This document shows positions 29,601-39,699 of a stretch of DNA of 52,300 bases, piece by piece. The notes under the pieces are model-generated. The model searched no databases. It worked only from the letters and a program-made list of their open reading frames with translations, and was not told the DNA's origin. Numbering within the stretch: the first letter of the stretch is position 1; every line of letters starts with the position of its first letter. The position numbers and the translations under genes are program-made. Source of the DNA: Chrysophaeum taylorii (taxonomy: Eukaryota > Sar > Pelagophyceae > Pelagomonadales > Pelagomonadaceae); contig JAQMWT010000449.1 of NCBI GenBank assembly GCA_029834535.1, positions 1 to 52,300 of the forward strand, written 5' to 3'.

Positions 29601-32600
29601 TAATCCAACTGCGATACCGAGCGCGATGCCAACATCCTCGCCATCTTCAGTGCCGAGCAGTGTTCCGTCTGCAGTACCGAGCGCGGCGCCGACCTCCACG
29701 CCAAGCGCGGTGCCGAGCGCTGTTCCTACAGCTTGTCCCTCGAGTTTACCTAGCAGCACACCCACAGCGCTGCCAACAGGGATTCCCTCTTCTGGCCCGA
29801 CTAGCGCACCATCGTCAAGACCGAGCGCGGCGCCAACAGCGTTGCCCACCTCCACGCCCTCGAGTGCACCATCCTCAATGCCTACCGCATTGCCGACTGC
29901 GTTGCCAAGCTCGGTGCCCACAAGTGTGCCGTCTTCAGGACCGAGCGCACTGCCAACTGGCTCGCCGAGCTCGGCACCATCCCCAGCTCCGACTTCTAGT
30001 CCTACAAGTACGCCAGTAAGTCTGCCTACGGCGATGCCATCGAGCTGTCCATCATCCAACCCAACTAGTGCACCATCTCAAACACCAAGCGCCTTGCCGA
30101 CATCGTTGCCGAGCTCAGTTCCGACGAGTAATCCAACTGCGATACCGAGCGCGATGCCAACATCCTCGCCATCTTCAGTGCCGAGCAGTGTTCCGTCTGC
30201 AGTACCGAGCGCGGCGCCGACCTCAACGCCAAGCGCGGTGCCGAGCGCCGTTCCTACAGCTTGTCCCTCGAGTTCACCTAGCAGCACACCCACAGCGCTG
30301 CCAACAGGGATTCCCTCTTCAGGCCCGACTAGCGTACCATCGTCAAGACCGAGCGCGGCGCCAACAGCGTTGCCCACCTCCACGCCCTCGAGTCCACCAT
30401 CCTCAATACCCACCGCATTGCCGACTGCGTTGCCAAGCTCGGTGCCCACAAGTGTGCCATCTTCAGGACCGAGCGCACTGCCAACTGGTTCGCCCAGCTC
30501 GGCACCATCCCCAGCTCCGACTTCTAGTCCCACAAGTACGCCAGTAAGTTTGCCTACGGCGGTTCCATCGAGCTGTCCATCATCCAACCCAACTAGTGCA
30601 CCATCTCAAACACCAAGCGCCTTGCCGACGTCGTTTCCAAGCTCAGTTCCGACGAGTAATCCAACTGCGATACCGAGCGCGATGCCAACATCCTCGCCAT
30701 CTTCAGTGCCGAGCAGTGTTCCGTCTGCAGTACCGAGCGCGGCGCCGACCTCCGCGCCAAGCGCGGTGCCGAGCGCCGTTCCTACTGCTTTCCCCTCGAG
30801 TTCACCTAGCAGCGTGCCCACAACGCTGCCAACAGGGATTCCCTCTTCTGGCCCGACTAGCGCACCATCGTCAAGACCGAGCGCGGCGCCAACAGCGTTG
30901 CCCACCTCCACGCCATCGGGTGCTCCATCCTCAATACCAACCGCATTGCCGACTGTGTCGCCAAGCTCATTGCCGACAAGTGTTCCATCTTTAACACCGA
31001 GCGCACTGCCGACGAACTCGCCAAGCTCGGCACCATCCCCAGCTCCGACTTCTAGTCCCACATTTACGCCAGTAAGTCTGCCTACGGCGGTGCCATCGAG
31101 CTGTCCATCATCCAACCCAACTAGTGCACCATCTCAAACACCAAGCACTGCTCCGACCGCTTTGCCGAGCGCAGTGCCGACCAATGACCCATCTGCGAGA
31201 CCGAGTTCGATGCCGACTGCTTATCCAACGTCAGGGCCAACTGTCGGTCCATCTTCAGGACCGAGCGCGGTGCCTACTGGCACGCCGAGCGCGGCACCTA
31301 CTGCCGTTCCGACAGGAACACCTTCGGGATATCCAACCATGACACCCACTATGCTCCCTACGGGCACCCCTTCGTCCAGTCCGAGTAATGCGCCAACTCC
31401 AGGACCGAGCACGTTGCCTACTGCCTCGCCAAGCTCAGTGCCGTCTAGTGCTCCATCTTCGGGTCCGAGCGCGGGACCTAGCTCGGGACCATCACCGGCG
31501 CCGACTTCCAGTCCCTCGGGTACACCAGCGAGCACGCCTACAATGGTACCAACGAGCACTCCTTCATCCGGTCCATCTAGAGTCCCGTCCGTGATACCAA
31601 GCGTGGTGCCAACTGCCTCGCCGAGCTCACTTCCGACTAGCGGACCGTCGGCAGGACCCAGTGCGGCGCCGACATCTTATCCGACATTTGTACCGTTGCC
31701 ATCTCCGACGGGCAGCCCCTTTGGTGTGCCGACCGGCAGGCCTTCGGCGGTGCCAACCAGCATTCCCTCTTCTGGCCCCACTACTTCTCCGACGACCGGA
31801 CCGAGTGCGGCGTCGACGTCCCGTCCGAGCGCGGCGCCGACTTACCATCCAACCTCAAAATCTCCAACATCTGTCGGACCGAGCGCGGTGCCGAGTGCTC
31901 TGCCGACCTCCTCTCCGTCGTCACTTCCGACTGGGAGTCCCTCACGTTTGCCGGCGAGCATACCAACGAGGACTCCCTCGTCCAGCCCTACTAGCGCATC
32001 AACTCCGAGGCCGAGCGAGGTATCTTCTGCCTCGCCAACTACAAAAAAGCCAGTATCTGCTCCGACGGACAGACCCTCAGATGATTATTTGCCCGCGTCG
32101 AAACCGCCCCAGTCGTTCCCAACGAGTGTTCAACCATCGTCAGAACCGCCGAGCAAAACGCCGACGTCATCACCGACCTTTGCGCCGTTTGCAGCTCCGA
32201 TTTCTAGTCCTTCTGGTACGCCTTCGTTGTTCCCATCGATTGCGCCCTCTCTTCGGCCGAGCGCTGCTCCGACTGCCTCGCCTACCTCGATACCATCACT
32301 TTCCCCGAGTGGGCTGTGCTCGTCTCCTTTGGACTCGTTTTCGTGCGCAAACAACAACAACAACAGCAACAACAACCCGTCGTTCGGCACGTTGATCGCC
32401 GAATTTCAAAAGTACTCTCTTATCACGCGAGATGATGCTGAAATTACGGGCACGGCCTACCGGGCTATTGTTATCGGAGGAAATCTGTCGGCGACGAACA
32501 AGAGCCACATCATCGAAATTGCCTCCAACTATCAGGACGACGGGCCGAGCTATGTTCGCCACGGGGGACTTCCGCTCGCCAACGTCAGGTTTCGAAGCGG

Positions 32601-35600
32601 TGTTAATACGACGCATCTTCCCGGGTGGTTCGACTGGGAGGACGTCGAGAATCTCGCGCTCGCCATCCAACCGTCTAACGCGGTGTATGTCGTCACGCAA
32701 CAGGAAGGTGACACTTGGAGCCTCTCGGACTTTGACGACGACGACGCTCAACCCAACGACGACGGCGAGACGTTGGCGGTTTTCCTCGGGACGGCAGACG
32801 TTCTGCTCGTAGACGGCGGCGGCGGCGGCGGCGGCGGCGGAGGAGGACGACGACAGTTTGGATCGTCGGTCCTCGCGCCCTTTGCCAAGGTTGTGCTCTC
32901 GAATCGAGGCATAAGCTACGTAGACGGGTTTGTCGTCGCCAAGTCGTACGACGGCAACGATCACGAGGGTGTCGCACTTCGTGGACGAGGCTATAGCGGA
33001 GAGTACGAATGTACGTGCGAACCGAGGCCGACGTCCCTTCCTAGTATCACCACGTTACCACTTGGCGGCGGCGTTGGCTCGATTCCGACTCCTACTAGTA
33101 ACCCGACGTCCTGCCCCACGGTTGCGCCGTCGTTAGTTCCTTCGCTCGAGCCCACGAGCATTCCTTCTTCTTCGGCAGCGAGCCCCACGATAGCGCCGAC
33201 GTCGGCGCCGTCTTACCCCTGGGATCCGTGCGACGCGGCCGTTCAGAATAACTTGGAAATCGAGGGCGCGGATATCACGGTCAACAATTTAGGAGACCAA
33301 GGGCCAGAATTTGACGTACCACCGGTGATCCGGTTCGACGGCATCGTGCCGAGGTCGCCAGACAGCAGCAATCCCGTCGATCTCGTCGTTTCGACGTCGA
33401 AGGGTGCTCCCGAGCCGTATCAGGCGGCAAACTCGTCGTTCAACGGCAGACGGGCGGAGTTCATGCAGATCAACGTCAAGGATAACACGCGAGCGTTTCT
33501 CGATTTCTCGTTTTACGACAGCGTTACGGGCGCGGCGGTCGAACTCGAAGAATTCGTGATCACCGTCTACGACGTGGATCAGCAGATAGACGCCTCGGTG
33601 CAACGCGAGCGATTCTGCATCGACGGCGACGAGCTTTACGAGTACGTATTATCAAACACGACTTCGTTGTTGGTCGAAGAGCAGTCGGCGACGTGCGCTG
33701 GCGATCCGGGAGGAAGATCCGTCAGGTTCAGCTCGACCGAGCCCGGGTTTTTGTGCGATAATCCTGGAACGCCAAAGCTGGACATAGTGACGTGCGACGA
33801 ATGCCGTCAGTGTCGCGAAAACGAAGATCGGTTGGGTCCGTACTTTCCCATCGACCAGTCCGCGCGCGCCGCGACGCTCGCGTTCCGCGGCCCGCGAAAC
33901 AAGTTTTCTCTCGCTCTCGAAGTCGTCGCGTGCGAGAACTGCAAGAACGACGACGGCTCGGCGGTAAGGGTGTTTTATGATGATGATGATGATGTTTTTT
34001 TGTGAATGAATGGAAATCGCCGCGCAGGGGGGGGCTCGCGGTCGGAACTTTTTGTTTGGAGGTCGGTCGTCGCTCTGCTCGCCGCGGGTCTGGGACGTGT
34101 GCGACGAAGACGTCCAGAACAACCTCGAGATCGAGGGCGCCCCGATTGCTCTGAATAATCTTGGAGGACAAGGTCCGAGCCGAGATGATGTCGAAGAGGT
34201 GATTCGATTCGACGGCGTCGTGCCGGAATCGCCCGACGCCGCGAATCCAGTCGACCTCGTCGTCTCGGTGGCGGTCGACGGCGCCGAACCGTATCGTGCT
34301 GCCAACTCGACGTACAACGGAAAATACGTCGAGTTCATGCAGATCAACGTCCTCGACAACACAAAAGCGTTCCTGGACTTTGCGTTCTACGACAGCGTCA
34401 CCGGAGACGGCGTCCTCCTCGAGGAGTTCGTGATTACGGTGTACGACATCGACCAGCAAATCGACTCGACGATTCAACGCGAGCGGTTTTGCATCGATCA
34501 CGATCAATTCTATCAGTACATTCTCCCGGAAGACTCGTCGCTGCTCGTCGAAGAGCTGTCCGAGTCCTGCGCCGGGGATCCTTCGGGTTCCTCCGTCAGG
34601 TTCAGCTCCACCGAGGCCGGGTTTTTGTGCGATAATCCGGGGACTTCGACGCTGGACCTCGTTTCGTGCGACCAGTGCGATCAGTGTCGCGAAGACGAGG
34701 ACCGCTTTCGTCAGTACTTTCCCATCGATCAGTCCAAGCGTGCGGTCACCCTCGCCTTCACGGGGCCGCAGCAGAGCTTTTCTCTCGTGCTCGAGGCGTT
34801 GTGCGACGCACAACAACAACGAGACGCCAGCAGCGGCGGCGGCTGCCTCGACGCGACCGGCCGGGTGAGTCTTTTTAACTCGATGATGATGACCTCGACT
34901 TTGACGACGACGTTCGTCGTCTCTCTCGCAGCCTCGCGGCCGGAACTTTTTGTTCGGCGGACGTTCGTCGCTGTGCAGGCCGCGGGTCTGGGACGCTTGC
35001 TACTACGAAAACGAGGTGCGGAACGACCTCGAAATCGACCAGTCTACGGTATCGATGAACAACCTCGGAGGACAAGGTCCGAATGATTTTGATGATGATG
35101 ATGTCGAAGCAGTGATCCGCTTCGACGGCGTGCTGCCGGAATCGCCCGACAGCGCAAATCCCGTCGACCTCGTCGTATCGGTGGCGGAATCAACGTCGTA
35201 TCGGGCGGCAAACGCGTCCTACAACGGAAAATGGAAGGAGTTCGTGCAGATAAACGTCCGAGACAACACGAAAGCGTTCCTGGAGTTTTCGTTCTTCGAC
35301 GGCGTCGAGGCCGTGGCACTCGAGGAGTTCGTGATCACCGCGTACGACATCGACCAGCATCCTTCGTCCTCCGTGCAGCGCGAAAGTTTCTGCATAGATC
35401 GCCGCGAGTTTCACGAGTACATTCTCTCCCCCGACAGTTCTATCGTCGCCGCGTCGCAGTCGGAATCGTGCGCGGGAGGCGAGGGGAGCTCGGTCGTTTT
35501 TCGTTCGACCAGGACCGGGTTTGCGTGCGACAATCCGACGAGCCCGGTTCTGGACGTCGTGACTTGCGAACAGTGCGAAGAACGGTGCAGCCGCGACGAC

Positions 35601-38050
35601 GACGACGACGAGGACAATCAGCAGCACTTTCCGATCGACCAATCCGCGCGCGCGGTGTCGCTCGCCTTTATCGGTCCGCAGACAAAGTTCTCTCTGATGC
35701 TCCAAGTTGAGTGCGAAGACTGCAACGACCAGGTGAGGACGAATTGTGTTTTAGCGTCCGAAATGACGTTCTCCTCTCGCAGCCAAGCGGTCGTAACTTT
35801 TTGTTCGGCGGACGCTCCTCTCTGTGTGATCCTCGCACCTCGGCGCCGACGTCGAGCGTGCCGGCGCCGCGACCGACGAGCGCGCCATCGCCGCGACCGA
35901 CGACGCTCGAACCGTCAGCACGACCGACGACGCTCGAACCGTCAGCACGACCGACGACGCTCGAACCATCGCCGCGACCGACGCTCGAACCATCGCCGCG
36001 ACCAACGACGCTCGAACCATCACCACTACCGACGACCTTCCTCGACCTCGTGGTCGAAAGCACCGTGGTCTACGACGACGGCACCGTGCTTGATTTCCAA
36101 GGCAACAACACGGTCCTCGTCGCGGGTGAAGCGTTCGGTTTGTCGTATTCGTTCGGATCGACCTACGGCGTGGACGTTGAATTGACAACCTATTTGTGTC
36201 TCGCCGCCGCCTCCTCCTCCTCAGAATGCGCAGAGGTGGCAGACGTCGTGGCGGCCAACGTGAGTCTGTCGATAAACGCGGCGAACACCACGACCCTCTC
36301 TCTGACCTCTACGCTCGACGTCCCGTTTATCTGGCTGGACGAGGATTTTTTCTTTTTGACAAACGTCGTCGTCACCTCCGCGCCGTTTGCTGGCGCGACG
36401 TACGAGATCACCTCGGATACCTTTGGCGTCGCTTTGCGGTCGGTGACGGCGACGAAAGTTCCAACCGTGAGAAGTAAAGCTCCGACGCCGTCGCCCACGC
36501 TCGCGCCAGCACCCAGCACCTCGGAGCCAACCGTAACTCCCGAACCCACGGCGTCGTTGTGGCCGACGGGGTGTCCGACGGCAAATCCGACGTCGTCCCC
36601 CGTCCCAACGGCGATACCGACGCGCCCGCCTTCCTCGGAGAATGCAACAACGCGGAACGAACCCACTCCTCCTCTTCCGAACATCATCGAGCCGTCGGCC
36701 CAACCGACAACAAGTAGTCACAATAATTCGCTCGCGCCGACGGTGTCGCTCGCGCCGACGACGTCGCTAGCGCCGACGACGTCGTTAGCGCCGAGCCTGG
36801 TGGCACCAACCCGAGCGCCCACGCTGTTCCGCCAGCAGATCGACGCCTTCTGGGAAACGTCGGCCGGATACCGCATCAAACTCGAAAACTGCGCGATACT
36901 CCTCTTGGTTCTGGTGCTCGCGCAATGGTGCGTTATCGCGGCCGCGCACGGCGATCGCAAGAGCATCACCAAAAAAATAAAGTACCGACTCGGCCGAAAA
37001 AAATGGATATTTCTCTTGTTCGCCGTGTTCGACGCCGCGTGCGATGGGATGTTCGTGTGCTATCGCGGCACCGAACGGCGATGGACCTTCTTTTGGATCG
37101 GCCTCGGAATCATAGTTGCCCGAGTCCTCGCCTCGTCCTCGCTTTCTTCCGCGCTGCGTCGACACCATTCCAAGACCACGTACCTCAGAGATAACTCGGA
37201 GCGACTCCTCAACAACAAAGCCCTCCAAGCGCAAGGGGCTGTCTACGGTCCGGTGTTTGTCGTCAGCGTGACCGCAAGTCCTTGGTTGTTGATTCTGCTC
37301 CCGTGGTACAAGTCAACCCGAACCGACCGCCTCGCGGGACTCGGGAGCCAGCGGGTGTTTTACTGCGTCGTGGCACTCTCGACTTTATCGCCGGGTCTTC
37401 ATCTTTTGACCAAGGTGGCATACCTGTCCTTTGTGAATCGCGCCGATTATTACTCGACTTTTGTCGGGATCTTCACGAATTTCGTCGTCCTGATCTACGC
37501 GCTGAGAACAATTCGCTATTCCAGAGAGGAGGAAGAGGAGGAGTTCGAGTCTCCCAAAGACGACGACGACAAAGACCTTCCAATCCTCGGCATGCCGCCG
37601 AAGCCGCCTAAGACTCGCACGAACAAGCCTGCTTCTTCTGCGTTGCCAAACGAAGTTCCCCCGCGTCGCCCCAAGTCAGTCTCTTGGGCCCCCATGTCGC
37701 CGCGCCACCAAGATCATCCGGCGCCGCGGAAGCTTGTGCAGTTCCAAGAGCCCCGCGACGAGGTCACCATCCTCGAGGTCGCAGAAGGCGCGACTTCCGA
37801 ACGTGTCTTCGAGTCGTCGCTGCCTTCGGACGCGACTCCCGAAGACGACGAGATCACGATCGATATCGAGGACATAAGCTTAGCCAGCGCATCGGCGGAC
37901 GGTCTCTTTGTTTCCTTCGAACGACATTCAACCGGCAATCAATCATCGCTCTCCGGAGGAGGAGGAGAAGAAGAAGAAAAAGGCAGCGACGTCGACGACA
38001 ACACTATCGTTCTCGACTTGCTCGAGGAAGAATTCGTCTTGCCGAATTAA
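23647..38050 (+). CDS. Giant Pro/Thr/Ser-stalk multi-domain surface protein, four exons (about 4,740 aa)
   Basis: Exons 23647-33963, 34028-34864, 34932-35732 and 35783-38050, all joined in phase 0 by GT-AG introns. The start ATG gives a signal peptide (MMLLFVLFAGAGAQ). Residues ~25-215: choice-of-anchor-A-like domain (SIIAPYARVQV...YVDGFVVSATFDG). ~220-2890: xPTxxPS stalk. ~2910-3120: second anchor-A-like domain with a poly-Gly insert. Three tandem ~270-aa domains follow (NPVDLVVS, EFMQINVxDNT, LDFxFYDS, CDNPxTxxLD, each ending RNFLFGGRSSLC). Exon 4 adds a second Pro/Thr linker, a beta-rich domain and about six hydrophobic segments (36889-37510). A soluble tail with EEEEEE and DDDD runs ends DLLEEEFVLPN. 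It is probably a plasma-membrane or cell-wall adhesin-like rod. The family of the triple domain is common in ochrophytes but I cannot name a function. Confidence 0.82.
24901..25264 (+). repeat. Six tandem 60-bp (20-aa) repeats in the stalk
   Basis: Units begin CCAACCCAGRCGCCNTCTGC and encode TQAPSARPTAVPTTEPTSxP. Six successive copies differ at one to four bases, so homogenisation or expansion is recent. Confidence 0.92.
25723..26010 (+). repeat. Two 144-bp (48-aa) tandem repeats in the stalk
   Basis: GCGCTGCCGACGAGCACTCC starts at 25723 and recurs exactly 144 bases later at 25867. The encoded block runs TALPTSTPSS to SALPSSQP, with an Ile/Met and a Leu/Val difference between copies. Confidence 0.88.
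26657..31140 (+). repeat. About 8.5 copies of a 528-bp (176-aa) higher-order repeat in the stalk
   Basis: The phrase CCAACTAGTGCACCATCTCA and its variants recur every 528 bases (for example 28473, 29001, 29529, 30057, 30585, 31113). Unit starts fall near 26852, 27380, 27908, 28436, 28964, 29492, 30020 and 30548. A half unit precedes them and a decayed one follows. The central units are almost identical. Each keeps a CPSS cysteine near its start. Confidence 0.9.
32815..32850 (+). repeat. GGC triplet expansion (poly-Gly) in the second anchor-A-like domain
   Basis: A (GGC)n/(GGA)n run codes for about 11 glycines just before RRQFGSSVLAPFAKV. The first domain copy has only EYEGRQFG at this place, so this is a local expansion in a surface loop. 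Confidence 0.85.
33964..34027 (+). other. Intron 1 of the giant gene (64 nt, phase 0)
   Basis: GTAAGG...CGCGCAG. It contains a GATGATGATGATGAT run and an in-frame stop. Removing it joins the frame ending NDDGSA to GGARGRNFLFGGRSS, matching the other two junctions. Confidence 0.85.
34865..34931 (+). other. Intron 2 of the giant gene (67 nt, phase 0)
   Basis: GTGAGT...CTCTCGCAG, pyrimidine-rich before the acceptor. Removal restores one frame across two domain copies (CLDATGR to PRGRNFLFGG). Confidence 0.88.
35733..35782 (+). other. Intron 3 of the giant gene (50 nt, phase 0)
   Basis: GTGAGG...CTCTCGCAG. Removal joins DCNDQ to PSGRNFLFGGRSSLC. All three introns lie at the homologous position of successive domain copies. 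Confidence 0.88.
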
Positions 38051-38930
38051 GAATGCCCTACTCGCAGAAATTCCTCCTCTCTCGACGAGGTGCTAAATGC
38101 CAACGCCGCCGATTCCTATGGGGGCCGCGAGAGAAGGACTTTCTTGTCCATCACTATACGAATAATAACTCGTCATTCTAGTACGAAGTGGGTTTCGTGT
38201 ATATAGACTAGACGCGCGGCGAAGGGAGAGCTCTCCCGCGTCTGTTTTTTTTCGTCGTCGTACGACCACATTAGTGCACGCCACGGCTATGAATGAATGA
38301 ATGAATGAACATCGGCCCATGTGGGGTGGTATTTGGCCGGTTTGTTTGTTTGTTTGTTTGTTAAGCTCGAGTCCGCGGCTGGAGGATCTTAACGGCCAAT
38401 TTGGTTCACCAAATCGCGGAGAGAGAGAGAGAACACACGGACCACACGTCAACTCCGACCCTCCTTAAATTTGCGCTCCTTGTTCTTTAAAACGATCCTG
38501 CGTGGGACTGGCCCAGCCCAAGTCAGGAGTACCGACGCCCGTGCAACGACGACGGAAGGAGCGTATCTAAACCCGTACAAACACACCGGCAGCAGTCATG
38601 CTTGTATAAAAATTCTTGAAGAGTGTGGTGAAATATGGGTCAGATTCGGCCGAACTTGGGGTACGAAGGCCGCTCGTTGCGGAAAGGTAGGGTTTTTACC
38701 AGCCTCGCGGAGGGAGGTGGCAGAGTAAGTCGTCATGCCAGGTGGTCCGTACTACTCCGCTGTTGATGAGGTGGGGATATGTGAGGAGGATCTTGCCTCG
38801 AGAAAGCGCTTAGAATGCGGCAACCCACGAGGACAGCGCAGGATAATTAATGTATTCTCATCTCGGCCCAGCAGCGGTTGTGAAGAGCTGGGCCACGTGC
38901 TGGATAAGCGATGACAAACAAACAAGTGCA
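38051..38930. other. Spacer downstream of the giant gene
   Basis: No convincing gene. It holds (TGAA)4-5 at 38290-38308, (GTTT)5 at 38342-38361 and a short GA run near 38420. The remainder is unassigned, with no recognisable RNA gene. Confidence 0.5.
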
Positions 38931-39350
38931 GGCCAGTTACACAAGTTCACCTAGTCTCAATCTCTAACCCCCGTAAGTTCACCTGTTCCCAGCAAGCTCA
39001 CCTGGCCCCAGGAAGTTCACCTAGTCCCAATCTCTAACCCCAGTAAGTTCGGCGTAAACCCACACGAGACTCTCCTTTGACCTCGTCGCTCTAACCCCCG
39101 CCAATCTAAGCTGCTTTGATCCGCACACGCCGCTCACCTTTGAGTTTACTCTAAAACCCCCAGGAAGTTCACCTGGCATTAGGAAGCTCACCTATAGTCA
39201 GTCCGAATCTCTTACTCCAGTTAGAGTTCACATGGTCCCAGTTATAGTTCACCTACAGTGCGCGCGTAGACGGCGGGTGGGGGCTTTTTTTTTCGGTATT
39301 GCGCAGCACGTGTGGGGCCCTAGGGTGGAGTCGTCGACTCAGAAGAGGGA
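38931..39350 (-). repeat. Helitron-associated 3' repeat region, right of the giant gene
   Basis: Carries the same CCCAGTAAGTTCACCTGG-type repeats (38940-39060, 39155-39255), the CCCCCGCCAATCTAAGCTGCTTTGAT block (39093-39120), and a diverged end of the Helitron helicase reading HVLRN (39300-39285) as the left copy at 22464-23316. Orientation is the same. Confidence 0.5.
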
Positions 39351-39359
39351 GCTATCCTC

Positions 39360-39670
39360 GGAGCGCATAATACCGTGACGGTCTTGGATGACGACGTTGT
39401 CAGCGTCTCAAAGGCCGCCTCAAGCTCGGCGCGGCGTGCCGCGGGGACCAAGTTGAGAACAGACTCGTCGAAGCGGCGGAGTGCGCTTAACGGGGAAGCA
39501 ATAGTGCGCGAGGTAGGTAATCCATAGCGCTAGCGGGCCAACGAGAGCATAGTTGACAGTCCAAATATAGGGTTCATCCATATCATCAACCCTCGCATTC
39601 GTTCTAAAGTAGAGACGAACGTTGGGGCGCGGCGCGCAGTAAACGCCGCCAGACAGCTGGCTCCAAGCCG
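39360..39670 (-). pseudogene. Unidentified coding remnant between CFAP46-like gene and Helitron end
   Basis: Minus strand about 39665-39483 reads VRLYFRTNARVDDMDEPYI and TVNYALVGPLALWITYLAHY. After one frame change it reads RFDESVLNLVPAARRAELEA (about 39475-39420). Composition is protein-like with a possible membrane segment, yet I recognise no family. It may be another gene's fragment or cargo of a Helitron. Confidence 0.35.
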
Positions 39671-39699
39671 GCGAGGTCGACGATGGAGAAACGGTTAGT

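Larger units (their letters stand above)
24304..32310 (+). repeat. Pro/Thr/Ser stalk-coding tandem repeat array (12-bp base period)
   Basis: About 8 kb in which nearly every fourth codon is Pro, giving (S/T)xPTxxPS. The first part (24370-24590) is almost pure GCCGACGGCGGT-like 12-mers. Higher-order repeats are nested inside: 60 bp, 144 bp and 528 bp. Such stalks are expected to be extended and heavily O-glycosylated (inference from composition). Confidence 0.9.

Noticed and set aside
34950..36185. A separate gene starting at the ATG in exon 3
   Set aside because: Its frame is the continuation of the upstream exons after removal of a 67-nt GT-AG intron, and the domain copy would lack its start otherwise. 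Its end beyond 35732 reads through intron 3 into a non-conserved Arg-rich frame.
38290..38361. (TGAA)n and (GTTT)n as telomere-like repeats
   Set aside because: They are only four to five units long, of two different motifs, and lie between genes; ordinary microsatellites.
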